Below, one piece after another: positions 33,680 through 45,600 of a stretch of 64,000 bases of DNA. Within the stretch, counting starts at the first letter, position 1. Each line of letters opens with the position of its first letter. This stretch comes from Collybiopsis luxurians FD-317 M1. Its lineage: Eukaryota > Basidiomycota > Agaricomycetes > Agaricales > Omphalotaceae. A program made the translations under genes and the position numbers. Below the pieces are notes generated by a model. That model was not told where the DNA came from and made no database searches. It worked only from the letters and a program-made list of their open reading frames with translations. Where the stretch lies: positions 558,001 through 622,000 of the forward strand of contig KN834752.1 in assembly GCA_000827265.1 (NCBI GenBank), given 5' to 3'.

Positions 33680-34194
33680 ATGGTCAAGTATCCGAATGAC
33701 CGCGACGAATCAACACCCATACACTCTCCTTCCACGACACAAACACACCTCGCGAGCTCCTTCGGTCCATCTACGATGAGCTCCCCAGCTTCAAGGACTA
33801 GACATCTATCAATTCCGTCGGGCAAACGACATATGAGATGGGATACGGTGCAGGGTACTGTTCCGCCACCGAGCTTTGGCCGAAGTGACGGGATGCGATC
33901 CAATCAAGTTGGCACTCACTCTACGTGGAATAGTCCTGCCGCGGTCTACTATGAACCACCACCGAATCAGGCGCTTCCAAGCTTCGTGGAATTTCGAGAT
34001 CATCATCAGCGGCCGTTCCAGTTCGAGAGGAAGAGAGAACCTGCAAGAGCAAGGCGTTGGCGTCGTACTTGGCAGGTGAGCTAGAGGTGAAACTCGCATT
34101 TTGATGGTGGCACTTCCCTGACAACGACGTTGTACAGAGACGCATTTACCATGCTTTCCGAATGTTACGGAGACTCTGGGCCCGTGATGCTTGA
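33680..34194 (+). CDS. Small basic hypothetical protein
   Basis: Exons 33680-34075 and 34138-34194 give 150 residues. The splice (CAG|gtgagc...TGTACAG) is canonical, phase 0, and converts an early stop into a basic ending (RRIYHAFRMLRRLWARDA). The first 110 residues are Ser/Thr/Pro-rich and disordered, followed by an Arg-rich helix (ERKREPARARRWRRTW). It has no recognised family. The sharp change in reading quality at the splice supports a real gene. Confidence 0.5.
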
Positions 34195-35030
34195 AAAACT
34201 TACGGTTACCCGTACTGTGCAGTGTACTTGTTATCAACTGACGTATCGACAGTCCGGATTGTTTTATTGCCAGATACTATTTGTACTATTTAGATACGAT
34301 GCTTGGAGGTTACAGCGTGTCCTGTGTAATTATTTGTAGCGGAGGCTCTTTATGTATTTGTCTGTGTAATTCGCTGTGCTCAATGCTACACTAGTCTATT
34401 CACCGTATTCGTACGTTCAGCTTTGACCGACTTGGAAAGGTAATACATATTTGTGTGTTCAGGTGGCATGTGTATCGACTTGCGCTCTGAAGCCCAGCAT
34501 ATATACCAAGCAAACAGAGAAAGCGTCAAGGTCCAGTACCCCCTTGTGAGAGTCAACATAGACGGACTACCCGCTCGAGCGTATTTTGAACTTGATATTT
34601 GAGTTCAATGGGCGAGTGTTTACGTGCTCCGCTCCGAGCAGGTGAACTGCCGAATAGTACGACAATTCAAGAGGCGATCGGATGATACCCAGATGTACTG
34701 TCAAAGACGAAAAACCATTAAAATTCGTAGGATACGATAGGATAAACACTCAAGCTCAGGGAGACTCGCCCAATATCCTTCCAAGTGGCGTGAGAGCCAT
34801 GGCCGGAGTCAGCGCTTGCCTAGGCGCCTCGAGGTCCGGACGCCGTTTCCGATCCAGACCGATGTGGGAAAGTGAGCCAATGGCAGGAATCTGATTGGAG
34901 CGGGGACGTTGAGCTTCGTCGCTGTCTGTCTGTCCTCTCCTCATAACCTCTTCGCGGCACAAGTCCCGCTCTCTTTCTTCTTTGCCTTTAGAATTAAATA
35001 CCTCACAGTCGCGGGTATATCGTAGCAGCA
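34195..35030. promoter_or_regulatory. Intergenic and promoter of the complex I gene
   Basis: No gene is seen. A GC-rich segment (about 34800-34930) precedes the start at 35031, and a pyrimidine-rich leader (CCCGCTCTCTTTCTTCTTTG) lies just upstream. Confidence 0.35.
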
Positions 35031-37638
35031 ATGCTCAGGCTCGTTACGACAGCGTCGCGACCAAGCGCAGCGAGTCTGGTCGGAAAGGTTGGAAGTGCCA
35101 CGTCCAGCAGTAAGCCAGCTCTTCATCTTCAAAATTATCACTATTGAACTCTTATAGACCGACGCTCGCTGTCCACAACTTCTGCTAGACAGGCGGATAT
35201 CACTTTGACTGTGGACGGAAAGGAAGTAACCGTTCCTCAAGGTCTGATTTTTTTTTTACCGGACACTCTGTTCACCTCTGTAATGCCGTGTTCTTGATAC
35301 AGGCTCTGCCCTGATTCAAGCTTGTGAAGCTGCAGGCGCCACAATACCAAGGTACGGCCCACAACTTTCGATTTCGAACGTCATCCTTACTATATGTGTA
35401 CAGATTCTGCTACCATGATAGGTACTTGCGAACCTTCTTTTTATACCGAGCTATCTCTCAGAAAAGTGCTGTGAAGACTCGCGATTGCTGGAAACTGTCG
35501 TATGTGTCTTGTCGAAGTTGAGAGGTCTCCAAAACCAGTAGCATCTTGGTGTGTCTTTTGGCGAACTCCAACTGTCTGTTATTTTAACGCCTGTGTAGCG
35601 CAATGCCAGCCATGCCCGGTTCTAAAGTATTCACAAACACTCCATTGGTACATGAAGCGCGTGAGGGAGTTATGGAGTTCTTGTTATCGAACCACCCGCT
35701 GGACTGCCCTATTTGCGACCAAGGGGGAGAATGCGACCTCCAGGACCAGTCTATGCGTTACGGCTCTGACCGTACTCGTTTCCACGAAATTGCGGGAAAA
35801 CGCGCAGTAGAGAACAAGGACCTCGGACCGCTTGTCAAAACGTCAATGAACCGATGTATTCAGTGTACTCGTTGCGTTCGCTTCGCAAATGAGGTCGCAG
35901 GAGTCGAGGAATTAGGCACCACTGGCCGAGGAAATGATCTCCAAATTGGAATGTACGTCGAAAAGACGATGGACTCGGAGCTGTCTGGAAATGTCGTTGA
36001 CCTTTGTCCTGTCGGTGCGCTCACGAGCAAACCTTACGCGTTTACGGCTCGACCTTGGGAGCTTAAGAATACTGAATCGATCGATGTTCATGATGCAATT
36101 GGGTCAAATATCCGCGTCGACTCTCGCGGTGTGCAGGTCATGCGCATTCAGCCAAAGACAAACGATGACGTGAACGAAGAGTGGATTAGCGACAAGACTC
36201 GATATTCATATGACGGACTGCGTTACCAACGGCTGACCACACCGCTTGTGAAGCAGGGTGACAGATTTGTCAGTGCTACATGGGAGGAGGCCCTTTCCAC
36301 GATCGTCGATGGTCTCGCTGCCTCGGGTGCGAAGGATAATGAGATCCAGGCTGTTGCTGGCCATCTCGTCGACACAGAGTCACTGGTTGCGCTCAAAGAT
36401 CTAATCAACCGTCTCGGCTCGGACAACCTGACTCTCGACCAAGTGGGTGGATCCTCTGCCCCAGCACACGGCGTTGATGTCCGTTCAAACTACCTTTTTA
36501 ACTCGACTGTACCCGGTGTCGAAGAAGCTGATGTGATCCTCCTCGTCGGCACTAACCCCCGGCACGAAGCCGCAGTGCTCAACTCGCGTATACGCAAGTC
36601 GTGGCTGCACACGGGTCTTGAAGTCGGCTTGATCGGTGAACGGGCAGATACCACTTACGGCTACGACTATCTTGGTGCAGATGCCAAGGCCTTGTCCGAT
36701 TTTGTTACTGGCAAAGGCGAATTTGCGAAGAAGTTCAAATCCGCCAAAAAGCCTTTGATCATTGTCGGTAGCGCGCTCGCTGAACATCCTGATGGCGCTG
36801 CGGTGTATAATGAACTTTCTCGTTTCGTGGAAATCAATAAAAGCACACTTGTTACTCCGGAATGGAACGGATTCAATGTTCTCCAACGTGTTGCCTCCCG
36901 TCCTGCAGCTTATGATATTGGTTTCGTTCCCTCCACCGCGGCTTCCAAAACCAAGCCGAAATTCATCTACCTTCTTAATGCGGATGAGGTCGACCCAGCA
37001 AGCATTCCTCAGGATGCCTTTGTAGTATACCAGGGACACCATGGAGATATCGGCGCACAGTTGGCGGATGTTTGTCTACCTGGTGCGGCGTATACGGAAA
37101 AGAGCTCAACGTGGATCAATGCCGAGGGAAGGAGTCAATTGGGAAGAGCCGCTGTTCCTCCACCAGGCGCAAGTAGAGAGGATTGGAAGATCATCCGGTG
37201 AGTCTGTTCTTTGGCTTGTATTCAGCTTTTGACTTACTCTTGACTCGAGTGCCCTGTCTGAGGTCGTCGGCACACCTCTTCCCTACGATGATGTTCTTTC
37301 CTTAAGGGATCGACTATGGGAAATTTCTCCGTCGTTAGTGAGATATGATATCACAGAGCCGACATCGGTCGAGGTTGCCTTGGCTGGACTCAAGGCTGTT
37401 GCCAAAAAGACCAGCGGCGTTAAAATCCAAGGCGGAGCTTTCAAGAAACCGATAACAAACTTTTATCAGACCGATGTTATTTCGCGAAAGTGAGTTGCTT
37501 CATGTTCCTAGTCTCAGACGGTAGTATTCATCTACACTCTTTAGCTCTGTTACCATGGCTCAGTGTACACGTTCATTCGTCAAAGGGGAGAACTACGGAT
37601 TTACTCCGGGCAATAAGGCAGAGGCCGCATTCGCATAA
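35031..37638 (+). CDS. NDUFS1: NADH-ubiquinone oxidoreductase 75 kDa subunit
   Basis: Exons 35031-35109, 35158-35241, 35303-35351, 35404-35421, 35477-35548, 35599-37197, 37250-37489 and 37545-37638 give 744 residues. This mitochondrial matrix-arm subunit of complex I carries the N1b, N4 and N5 iron-sulfur clusters. The N-terminus is a mitochondrial presequence ([16 protein letters not shown], basic and Ser/Ala-rich). The ferredoxin-like part shows [41 protein letters not shown] and [15 protein letters not shown]. The later Cys set is in [17 protein letters not shown] and [15 protein letters not shown]. The molybdopterin-oxidoreductase-like domain follows. Exon 4 is only 18 nt and carries one cluster Cys. 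The length is normal for the family. Confidence 0.97.
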
Positions 37639-37961
37639 TGAACTCGGTGAAATTATGGTTTGCTCGTAGAATGGTGGTGGTTATTCGTTTGTAGAATATG
37701 TAGCTGCCCCTCTTTACGCTGTAGAATGGGCAACAAAAAAAACAAATTTTTTTATTTTAGAGTGAGAATTGATGATCACCTTTTTTGGAAATAAATTAAT
37801 AATTTTGACTGTTCTTCTCAAGCCAACGACAGCGGTTGAGGTACAACTCCACTTTGACGCCTTGTACAATTCTTTTGCACCGAAAACAACACAAAACCCG
37901 GCATTCTTTCTCCGCTTAATCTTTTTTTTCCGGTTTCTTCATCCTCTTTCCTATATGCGAC
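37639..37961. other. Short intergenic region
   Basis: 3' end of the complex I gene, with an A-run/T-run pair (AAAAAAAACAAATTTTTTT at about 37735-37757) that can fold back, then the leader of the next gene. Confidence 0.35.
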
Positions 37962-40900
37962 ATGGCCACTGCCCATCGTCGGACACCTTCAGCAACCCCA
38001 TGGACCGTACATAATATACAAAATAGCGTGCAACATCGTCTCGGGCTGCAGCAACGACGTTGGAGGCCTCTGTTTATGTGGATGGTGCTAGGTTGCTTCC
38101 TGGTTGGCATATTCAGAGTTGGGTTAAAGTCCGGAAGTCCTGGACTATCCCTCACTTCCATTGCATCTACCAATCCCTCTGGACACCCGTCCACCTTGAC
38201 CTACGCGACCCACCCCATAACCCTCCTCATGTCCGCCGCCGAAGAGCGCTTTCGCGCAAAACTCGCTCGTCAGAGTAAAACTCTGCCCGACGCCATTGCA
38301 GAGTATAAGCGTCGATACGGTATGCCCCCGCCAAAAGGCTTCGACCAGTGGTGGGATTATGTCAAGAAATACGATGTCATCATGACAGATGAATTTGACT
38401 TGCTGATGAGGGACTTGGCACCTTTTTACGCCTTACGGGGTAAGCGCGGAGAAGATTACCAGCCCTCTGACGAAGACTCAAGATATCCTGGTTCGGGAGT
38501 CGATGAACACGGCTGGGCTTTGGGCGGAGGTGCTGAAATGCGGAGACGTATTGCGGAAGTTGCGGGTGTGTCATCCATTGACCTAGTTCGTATTCGAGAC
38601 GGCGTTCCCTCTACTGTGTCAATCAATAAAGACGGTTTCGTGGACGACGAGGTTTCGGCTCGTGCGAGGGGTCTCAAGTCGATGCTGGGGAAGACACTGC
38701 ACGACGTTGGTGCGCGCGCCAAGAAGGAGGGAAAGTGGATGATACCGGACTTGGATTTTCCCGTTAATGCAAAAGCGGAGGGAAGGGTGATCGTTGGATG
38801 GGAGAGGTGGGATGATAGAAAGACCGGGACTGGGGCCGGCGCAGGCTCTGGCTCTGAAGCTAAAGGGCAGGAGGGTCCTGTGGTACTTGGAGCGCTAGGT
38901 AACGGCAATCGTTCGTATGTTTCAGGTAAGCGCTTCTTCCAGCTCATGGCTTCTCTTCACCCTAACCCGACGCCTCTCAGACGTCATGGACCCCTCCCTC
39001 TCTGCTGCTGATCCCGAATTCAATGCCTCTCATCCCCTTGCAACATTCAAACCTGACTGGCGCGGGGAAGGCAACGTCTGGGATGCGTGGAGAAGGACTT
39101 GTCCCCCGAATTCCACGGCAAGAAAGATGTTTTCGAGTATCAGAAATATGGATCTCAGCCTGGAAGGGAAGAGCAAAAGAGGAATTGGCAGTAGAAAAGA
39201 AGACGGTAAGTCCCTTCCTGCTTTTCCTGTCATTCTATCCAACCAACTTGTCCTTGGTAAATACATAGGCCCGCCTCCTTCCTTTTCCTATACCCCGACC
39301 AACGCATTTCACTCCGCCTCCTTCTGCGACGAACCACATCTACACTACACCCAGGGACATTTCTTTTCAGACTGGAGGACAATCGGAGAATTGTATCCGG
39401 TTCTTAGTCCCGCTAGAGCAAAAGGATTCGGAGATATCAAGGTGAGTGGCGCTGTTCCCTCGCTCCCCCACCTTTTTTTCCTGCTCTCCTGTCGACCCCT
39501 TGACTTTGACTCACTTCATCTCGTCGACGTTAGATTCCCTCGCACTACTACTACGGTTCTACCGACAGGTACACTTATGGTTGGGACGAGGTCAATCTTG
39601 AATTGGAAGAAGTTGATAGGGGGGAGGTGGCGTGGGGTGCTGAGACAGATGGTATTCTGGGTGGGCCGGAGGACACGGAGGGAGGTACGTGAAATCTGAA
39701 TTTGAGAATGAGTGCCCGCATTTGTGTGCTGACGATGGGTATATTTTCATCGCACAGGTGTGGATGACCGCGATTTAAGTAGGTGGTGTATATTCGGTGA
39801 TGATGTGTATGCTGCTAACGATCCATTCTCTCTCAACTTCTACTTTCTTTCTTTTATGCTCCGCCCTATCCAACCACTCCTTTTCGTTACGTTCAACAGT
39901 CATAGACCCCGCCTTCGACGGTCACACCAACACTGTCAATCCGCCCAAGAATCGAAAGACGCATAGAGTGAGCAAAAGGAACAAGGTGAGTAAGGAAAAC
40001 CGGTATATTAGAGTGGCAGTCGAGAGACGGTGTTTCGATGCCTCTTCGGAGTGGAAGCCCATGAAATGAATTTCCGGGTTGGAAGTTCGCTTATATCGAT
40101 GACTCTTCTTTATCTTTTGATAATCCTTCCTATCAGCGTCACTGACGACTTTCTGTTTCATTCTCCTTCAATCCACTCCATGAAATTATTTGCCATTTCC
40201 TCAACCCATTCCCAATCCTTGATCTCTCCTTCATCCTAACTAGATCTTTTGGCGTGGCGCAACAACCGGCGGCGGAAATGAGCCCCCTGGATTCTCACCC
40301 TTCTACCAGCGGCATCGTGCAGTGCGAATGGCAGGGTGGGATGCGGATGGGGAAATCGATTTATGGGTTCCCGTTGCCCGGGGAAACTGTACGTCTGCCT
40401 CTGGATCCGCCTTCTCTATTTCTTGCGTTCTATACTGAGCTGAGGCATATTACACAGACTCCTCCAGTCAAACCTCAACGAACGCGGAAGCTGAAACGGT
40501 CACGCCGACACCTGATATCCCTCTAACTCACCTTCGTATTCCTCTCTCAACTCTCAACCAAGCCATAATGGACGTTGCGTTTGTTAAGGCCACGAATCCA
40601 GATCAGTATCCTGGCGGTTTGGAAAAATTGATGGAAGAGCATAGGTTTAGTGGAGGGGTGTATCTAGGTGGGTTTACGTATACTACATAACTTTTCAATG
40701 AGCTGATGGGTTAACTTATCTTCGTGCGCTCGTCTATCTAGGTGGTCATTGGCAATATAAATATCTCCTTGATCTCGACGGCATGTCCTATTCCGGTCGG
40801 TTCATGTCCTTCCTCGCGTCGGACAGTGTACCTGTGAAAAGCACAGTTTACGAAGAGTTCTTCGGAGATTGGATCGAACCTTGGTGAGATGATATCCGGT

Positions 40901-41573
40901 GACGTGGTTCTTTCTTGGACTGACTATGCGTTGTTTCGCAGGCTACACTACATTCCTCTTTCCGCGTCCTACGAAGAGATATACAATATCTTTGCATATT
41001 TCTCAGGTGTCCCCGCGGAAGTTGTTGAAGCTGTTTATGGTGAGTGTCACACTTTTCTTTACGCCTGTTCCCTTTTTTCCTTCTGTATTTCGTTCTGCTT
41101 CCTGTTTTCTTTCCTATCTCTCCACTCAGATCACCATGCGTAATCACAACTCCTTCTCCATTTTCCCCTCTACTCTTCGCTTTCCATTCTTGTTGCCATT
41201 CCTTGGACAGCACTGCTAACTACTTTCGCCCAGCAAACTCCAGCTCTTCCGCTCACTCCTCCCTACTTTCCGTCTTCCCTGAAGGCGCCAAGCTTAGTGC
41301 CATTCCTGGAGCACCCGATGGCGACGCCCGATTACGTAGAATTGCAAGAGCCGGAAAACAGTGGAAGAAGACAATTGGTAGAACTTTGGATTTGGAATGT
41401 GAGTAACCGGGTTCCTTTCAGGCATAATTTCGTGAAATCTAGCTGCCCCCTCGTCGTTCACCGTACTGATTCGCGTTGAATTGCCCCTTTTTACAGCTTA
41501 TGTGTACCGGCTTGCTCTCGAATGGGCTCGCCTTTGCGCGGATGATAGGGAAGCGATGAGTATGCGTGTGTAA
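37962..41573 (+). CDS. CAP10-type glycosyltransferase (GT90), type II membrane protein
   Basis: Twelve exons: 37962-38925, 38981-39205, 39269-39441, 39534-39684, 39758-39778, 39900-39985, 40244-40388, 40458-40667, 40742-40883, 40942-41039, 41234-41398, 41497-41573; 818 residues. A membrane segment near residue 40 (FMWMVLGCFLVGIF) marks a Golgi type II enzyme. GT90 landmarks: CDEPHLHYTQGHFFSDW, LSPARAKGFGDIKIPSHYYYG, YTYGWDEVNLELEEVDR, IFWRGATTGGGNEPPGF, YQRHR, the YKYLLDLDGMSYSGRF acceptor/donor site, and PVKSTVYEEFFGDW. Cryptococcus Cap10 and Cxt1 (xylosyltransferase) belong here; animal Rumi/POGLUT1 is related. The sugar cannot be told. Between EVAWG and IFWRG there is an insertion of about 50 residues built from three exon pieces. 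Confidence 0.88.
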
Positions 41574-42622
41574 TTAGGATGCTTCGGACTATTGAGGCTG
41601 GAGACCTCGATCGCAGAGGAGGCCTTCGGCGGTGTAATGGATGGGAAACAGGCTAAATTGAACGGTTGGAACGCTGAATGAAAAAACCTCTCGCTCTTAG
41701 AATGCGACTTTTTTGGGTGTTGCAGTGACGTTCGTTCTTCGAATAGATCCGATGGTTTGCGGTGGACTGAGCCAGCATAACTTACTATCTATATAGAACA
41801 CTTATCAGTATTGTATACTATGCTCGCAGCACTTTTACGCTCAAATATTTATATCATACTCTACTCATGTTTCCTGCTATACTTCAGCCGATCTTGACAT
41901 ATAGACATACCGTGCCAACCATTTCGTTCGATCTTCTCATGGAATAGAAAGTGAAAAGCAACGTGGAAGACTACGTATCCATACAAAATTTCTTTCGAAA
42001 CTGGGGAGTGATGAGGATCATCAACGCACTCTTCCGATATGCGCTGAATAGAATTACAATTACGCGAGGGTTATTGAAGGGTATGGTAATGGGACGTCAT
42101 AATCCAAGGTAACCATCTTATTCATGTTTTTCAGGTACTTAAATTGAGATATCCTTCCATAGTGAAAAAACGTCCGGTTGACAATAAACGGCGCGCTGAG
42201 AGCAAACAACGACCAAACCCTTCTCTCTCTCAGGGCAAGCTCGACAAGTGGCAGTCTGATTCTGCCAGTGCCTTCTTCAGAGCCCTAGCGTAAAGGCAGC
42301 GTTTTTTGTTCCATGGCATCTGCGGTGATTCGGAAACGACTAGGTAACACGAGGATTATATGCAAAGTCCTTTTGATGCAAAGTAAAAAACCATACAGGA
42401 TTGGGTAAAGAAAGATTAGCCAAGACGATAGCAGCAGGTACAAAGTAGCCTCAGAGATCGGTGAGTAATAAAAGGAATGGGAGCCAGAGTAGTGTAGGTA
42501 GAGGAAGCGATGATAGAATATCATAAGAGTAGTCCATCCAACATATAATGTAACCGTCCGAGTAAACGTTAAGCCAATATTCAAAAATCCGCTAAAGGGA
42601 AAAAGTTTCCAGCAGCAAACAC
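41574..42622. other. Convergent intergenic region
   Basis: About 1 kb between the 3' ends of the GT90 and chitin synthase genes. A 120-codon minus frame (42285-42647) overlaps the chitin synthase stop and looks like chance. Nothing else was seen. Confidence 0.35.
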
Positions 42623-45600
42623 TTAGCCTAGCGACTCGGCGAGACATCTGTCGATCGCGGAATTAATAGAGGCTTTTCTCGACTCCAAACTCATTCCAAA
42701 GTGCTCTTCCAGCTGTCTTCTAATGTCCTTCTTGGTTACGTAGTGCAGATCCGCTACGCTAATCAAGTTCTTCACAGTTCGCTCGATATCCGCATCTGAG
42801 GGAGACCCAGACAGCGAACGGTTGTCAGGGCTAGTCGTCATGGGCATGGGCATATCCAAATAATTTGTAGAAGGTCTAGAGGGAGTCGGTTGGTGAAGGG
42901 ATGGTGTAGCCTGAGAATACATCATTCCCGCATCCATAGGCATGCGCAGATTGGATTGAGGGGTGTTTCGGCCGGATTGGTATCCCGGAGGAGGGTACAT
43001 CTGCTGAGAGGGCGCAGGAGAATAGGCCCGCTGAGGTTCGTAATACGTTTCACGACCATACAATGAGGCTGTTTGCGACTCGGCGTAACCTTGGTTTTGA
43101 AGTTTGGTTGGCGGGACCCAAGATCCAATGCTGTGGTTGGATTCTTTGTCCCACAATTCGTTCTCCTGTGAAATCTAGCATTTAGCACATGAAAAAGAAA
43201 CTAGCGTAAGCCTTACATAGTCGGTCCAAGATTTCAATGGTATAGCTTTGGGGTCAAATTTACCCTCATCCTAAAGTATTCTGTTCAATCACCGAAAAAT
43301 GACCAAGCTGGAGAAAATACTTACATGAACGATGACTTTCTTTCCTGATTCGCCCATAACCAAACGAGTAGCACCCCAAGAGAAATCATCCATTCTCCAG
43401 AACGAGTACAGTGGCAGATATAGAGAAAAGATGGGAATGGCAAGAATGTAGAAGATCATCCAGCCAATCATATCCCATTTGCGACGCATAATGAAGACGA
43501 AAGCCTGAAGACCATAAATTGCAGCTATCATGACGAGTGAGTAGATCGGAATAGCTTCTTTCGATCCGACAACGGAATAGATCAGATAAACAATCTGAAA
43601 GCAAGTTAAGGCATGGGATAATCAAGGTAATACTTCGACTCACGTAGCCCACAGTAACAGGTTGAATAATAGTGGAGACAAGATCTATCATGACAACGAA
43701 TCGCATGGAGAAGCAGCAGAAACCACAAAGTTGTTCCAAGAACATCAATTCACCGAGATTGTGCACAGTGGAATTGATCCAACGTCGACGCTGAGACAGT
43801 AGAACCTTCCAATCATCTGGGGCAACAGTATAAGCATGAGCATCTCGCACGAATTGCGTTTTTAAGGTAGGGAAGTGCTTGAGAAGAAGGGTAGTGAGGT
43901 AACGATCCTCTCCAAGATGCAGCAGATTCTTCATGTGCAAAGTATCTACACGGTTCTCCGAATAGTCGTGGATAATCTGGTTGGAGATGAACAAAGGTTT
44001 GTGCGTGTCGGGTGCACGAAGCCGATACAAGGAGAAACAACCAGGAAGACATGTAACGGAACCGAAAAGACTTTCAAATGCCTTAGCCATATGATGTGAA
44101 ATGAAGTACTCATAAACCTAGATAACACTGGTCAAACATAATCAAGAGAAAGTTCGCGAATCGACGGCTCACCTGCATCATTGTGAGGATAGACTGCTTA
44201 GCGTTGGACAGCTCTGTTTCACCGCAACATGCTAATAGCTTCTTGTCGTGAATCATGCTACGAAAAGCATTGATGAGATGAAGACAAGCATTGAAGATGG
44301 TAACACATACGCAGAGATTAAGCGATTAACCGAAAACTGATCAACAGTAGTATCGGCGTCGACAGTGAATAGGTATTCATAGAACGTAGGGTTAACACCG
44401 ATGACGTTCTTAATCTGGTGATACATCTCTAGTTCCATCGGATTCATTGGAGAGTTGAAGTGAACCTGAAAAAAAAGCGCGTTAGCGCTGATGACAAGTA
44501 GAGCAAATCCACAAACCTTGTTCAAGAAATGCATTAAAACCATCTGCGAATCACGCTTTCCACGGTTACCCGGACGACTCCGTTCATTGGGTTTGCCGAC
44601 CTTGACAATTACCATGTAAGGTACGACGTGACCGGCACACTCGTAGAGGCCAGAATAGACTTTGCCCATGTTATGCTGCTTGGCACCTTCACCGAGAGAA
44701 AGGAAACTCAATGGTTCAGGATCGAGATTTGGGTCGGCGCCGAGAATGTCAAGAACAATGCGGGGAGTAGGCCGGTCGTTTCCAGAACCAACAATCATAC
44801 CATCGCAGATGACGACAAGAAGCTTGCGCTTGTCATCATACTTCATCTGCGCAAGAGAGTCGATAGTGCGCCGCAAGGAGGCGTCGCCTTCGGTATAACA
44901 GGGAACTTGGCAAATGACAAACTTATCATGATCCTCTGGTAACCGAGCGGCACTGAAGTTGATCGAGGCTAAGAACTTGAACCCGATGACAGAGACCATG
45001 AACAAGGAGAGCGCAAGCAGAATATACTGGGAGAACAAACACTGGGGCGAGTTTCTGTTGTCCACTTTGCCGATGAGGAATAGATTTCTCAGACAGACTT
45101 TCTGCCTCTCCAGGACATCAGCGTCGATCGTGTTTGGCACAAGGGCGTTGAGACTCTTCGTAATGTCTCCACCATTGTTGAACTGGAAAATATTCATGAC
45201 GGCGGGGTGCATAAAGCTCTTATCAGCGTCAGAAGGTGCCTGGAAGCCGGGAGGAGCTATGAGTGAAGCTTGGGATGTGACATAGGAAGTAACATCGTAA
45301 ATCAGACTATCGTAGACTCCAACAGATTTGCCGCTTGTCGCCATATCCTTGATCTCGCTTTTAGTGTAACCCATGAACCCAACGCGAGCAGTATACCGCA
45401 TCGTCACCATGCTCTCGAAGTACCAATCTGGTCGCGAATCATTCGTATTGATACGGAAATCATGGTACTGCGCATTGATATCCGAGTTATTTGTGGTGTC
45501 CAAAGCCACGAAAGGACTGACAGTACCAGTGATACCATTACAGAGGGCACTGATCTGAAATCAAATAATGTAAGAAACTTTGGTCAGATGTTGGAAGGGA

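Noticed and set aside
39534..39684. Apparent frameshift in the GT90 gene, where the other frame reads FWVGRRT, similar to FWRGATT
   Set aside because: The true IFWRGATTGGG motif lies intact at 40244, so no sequencing error or pseudogene is needed.
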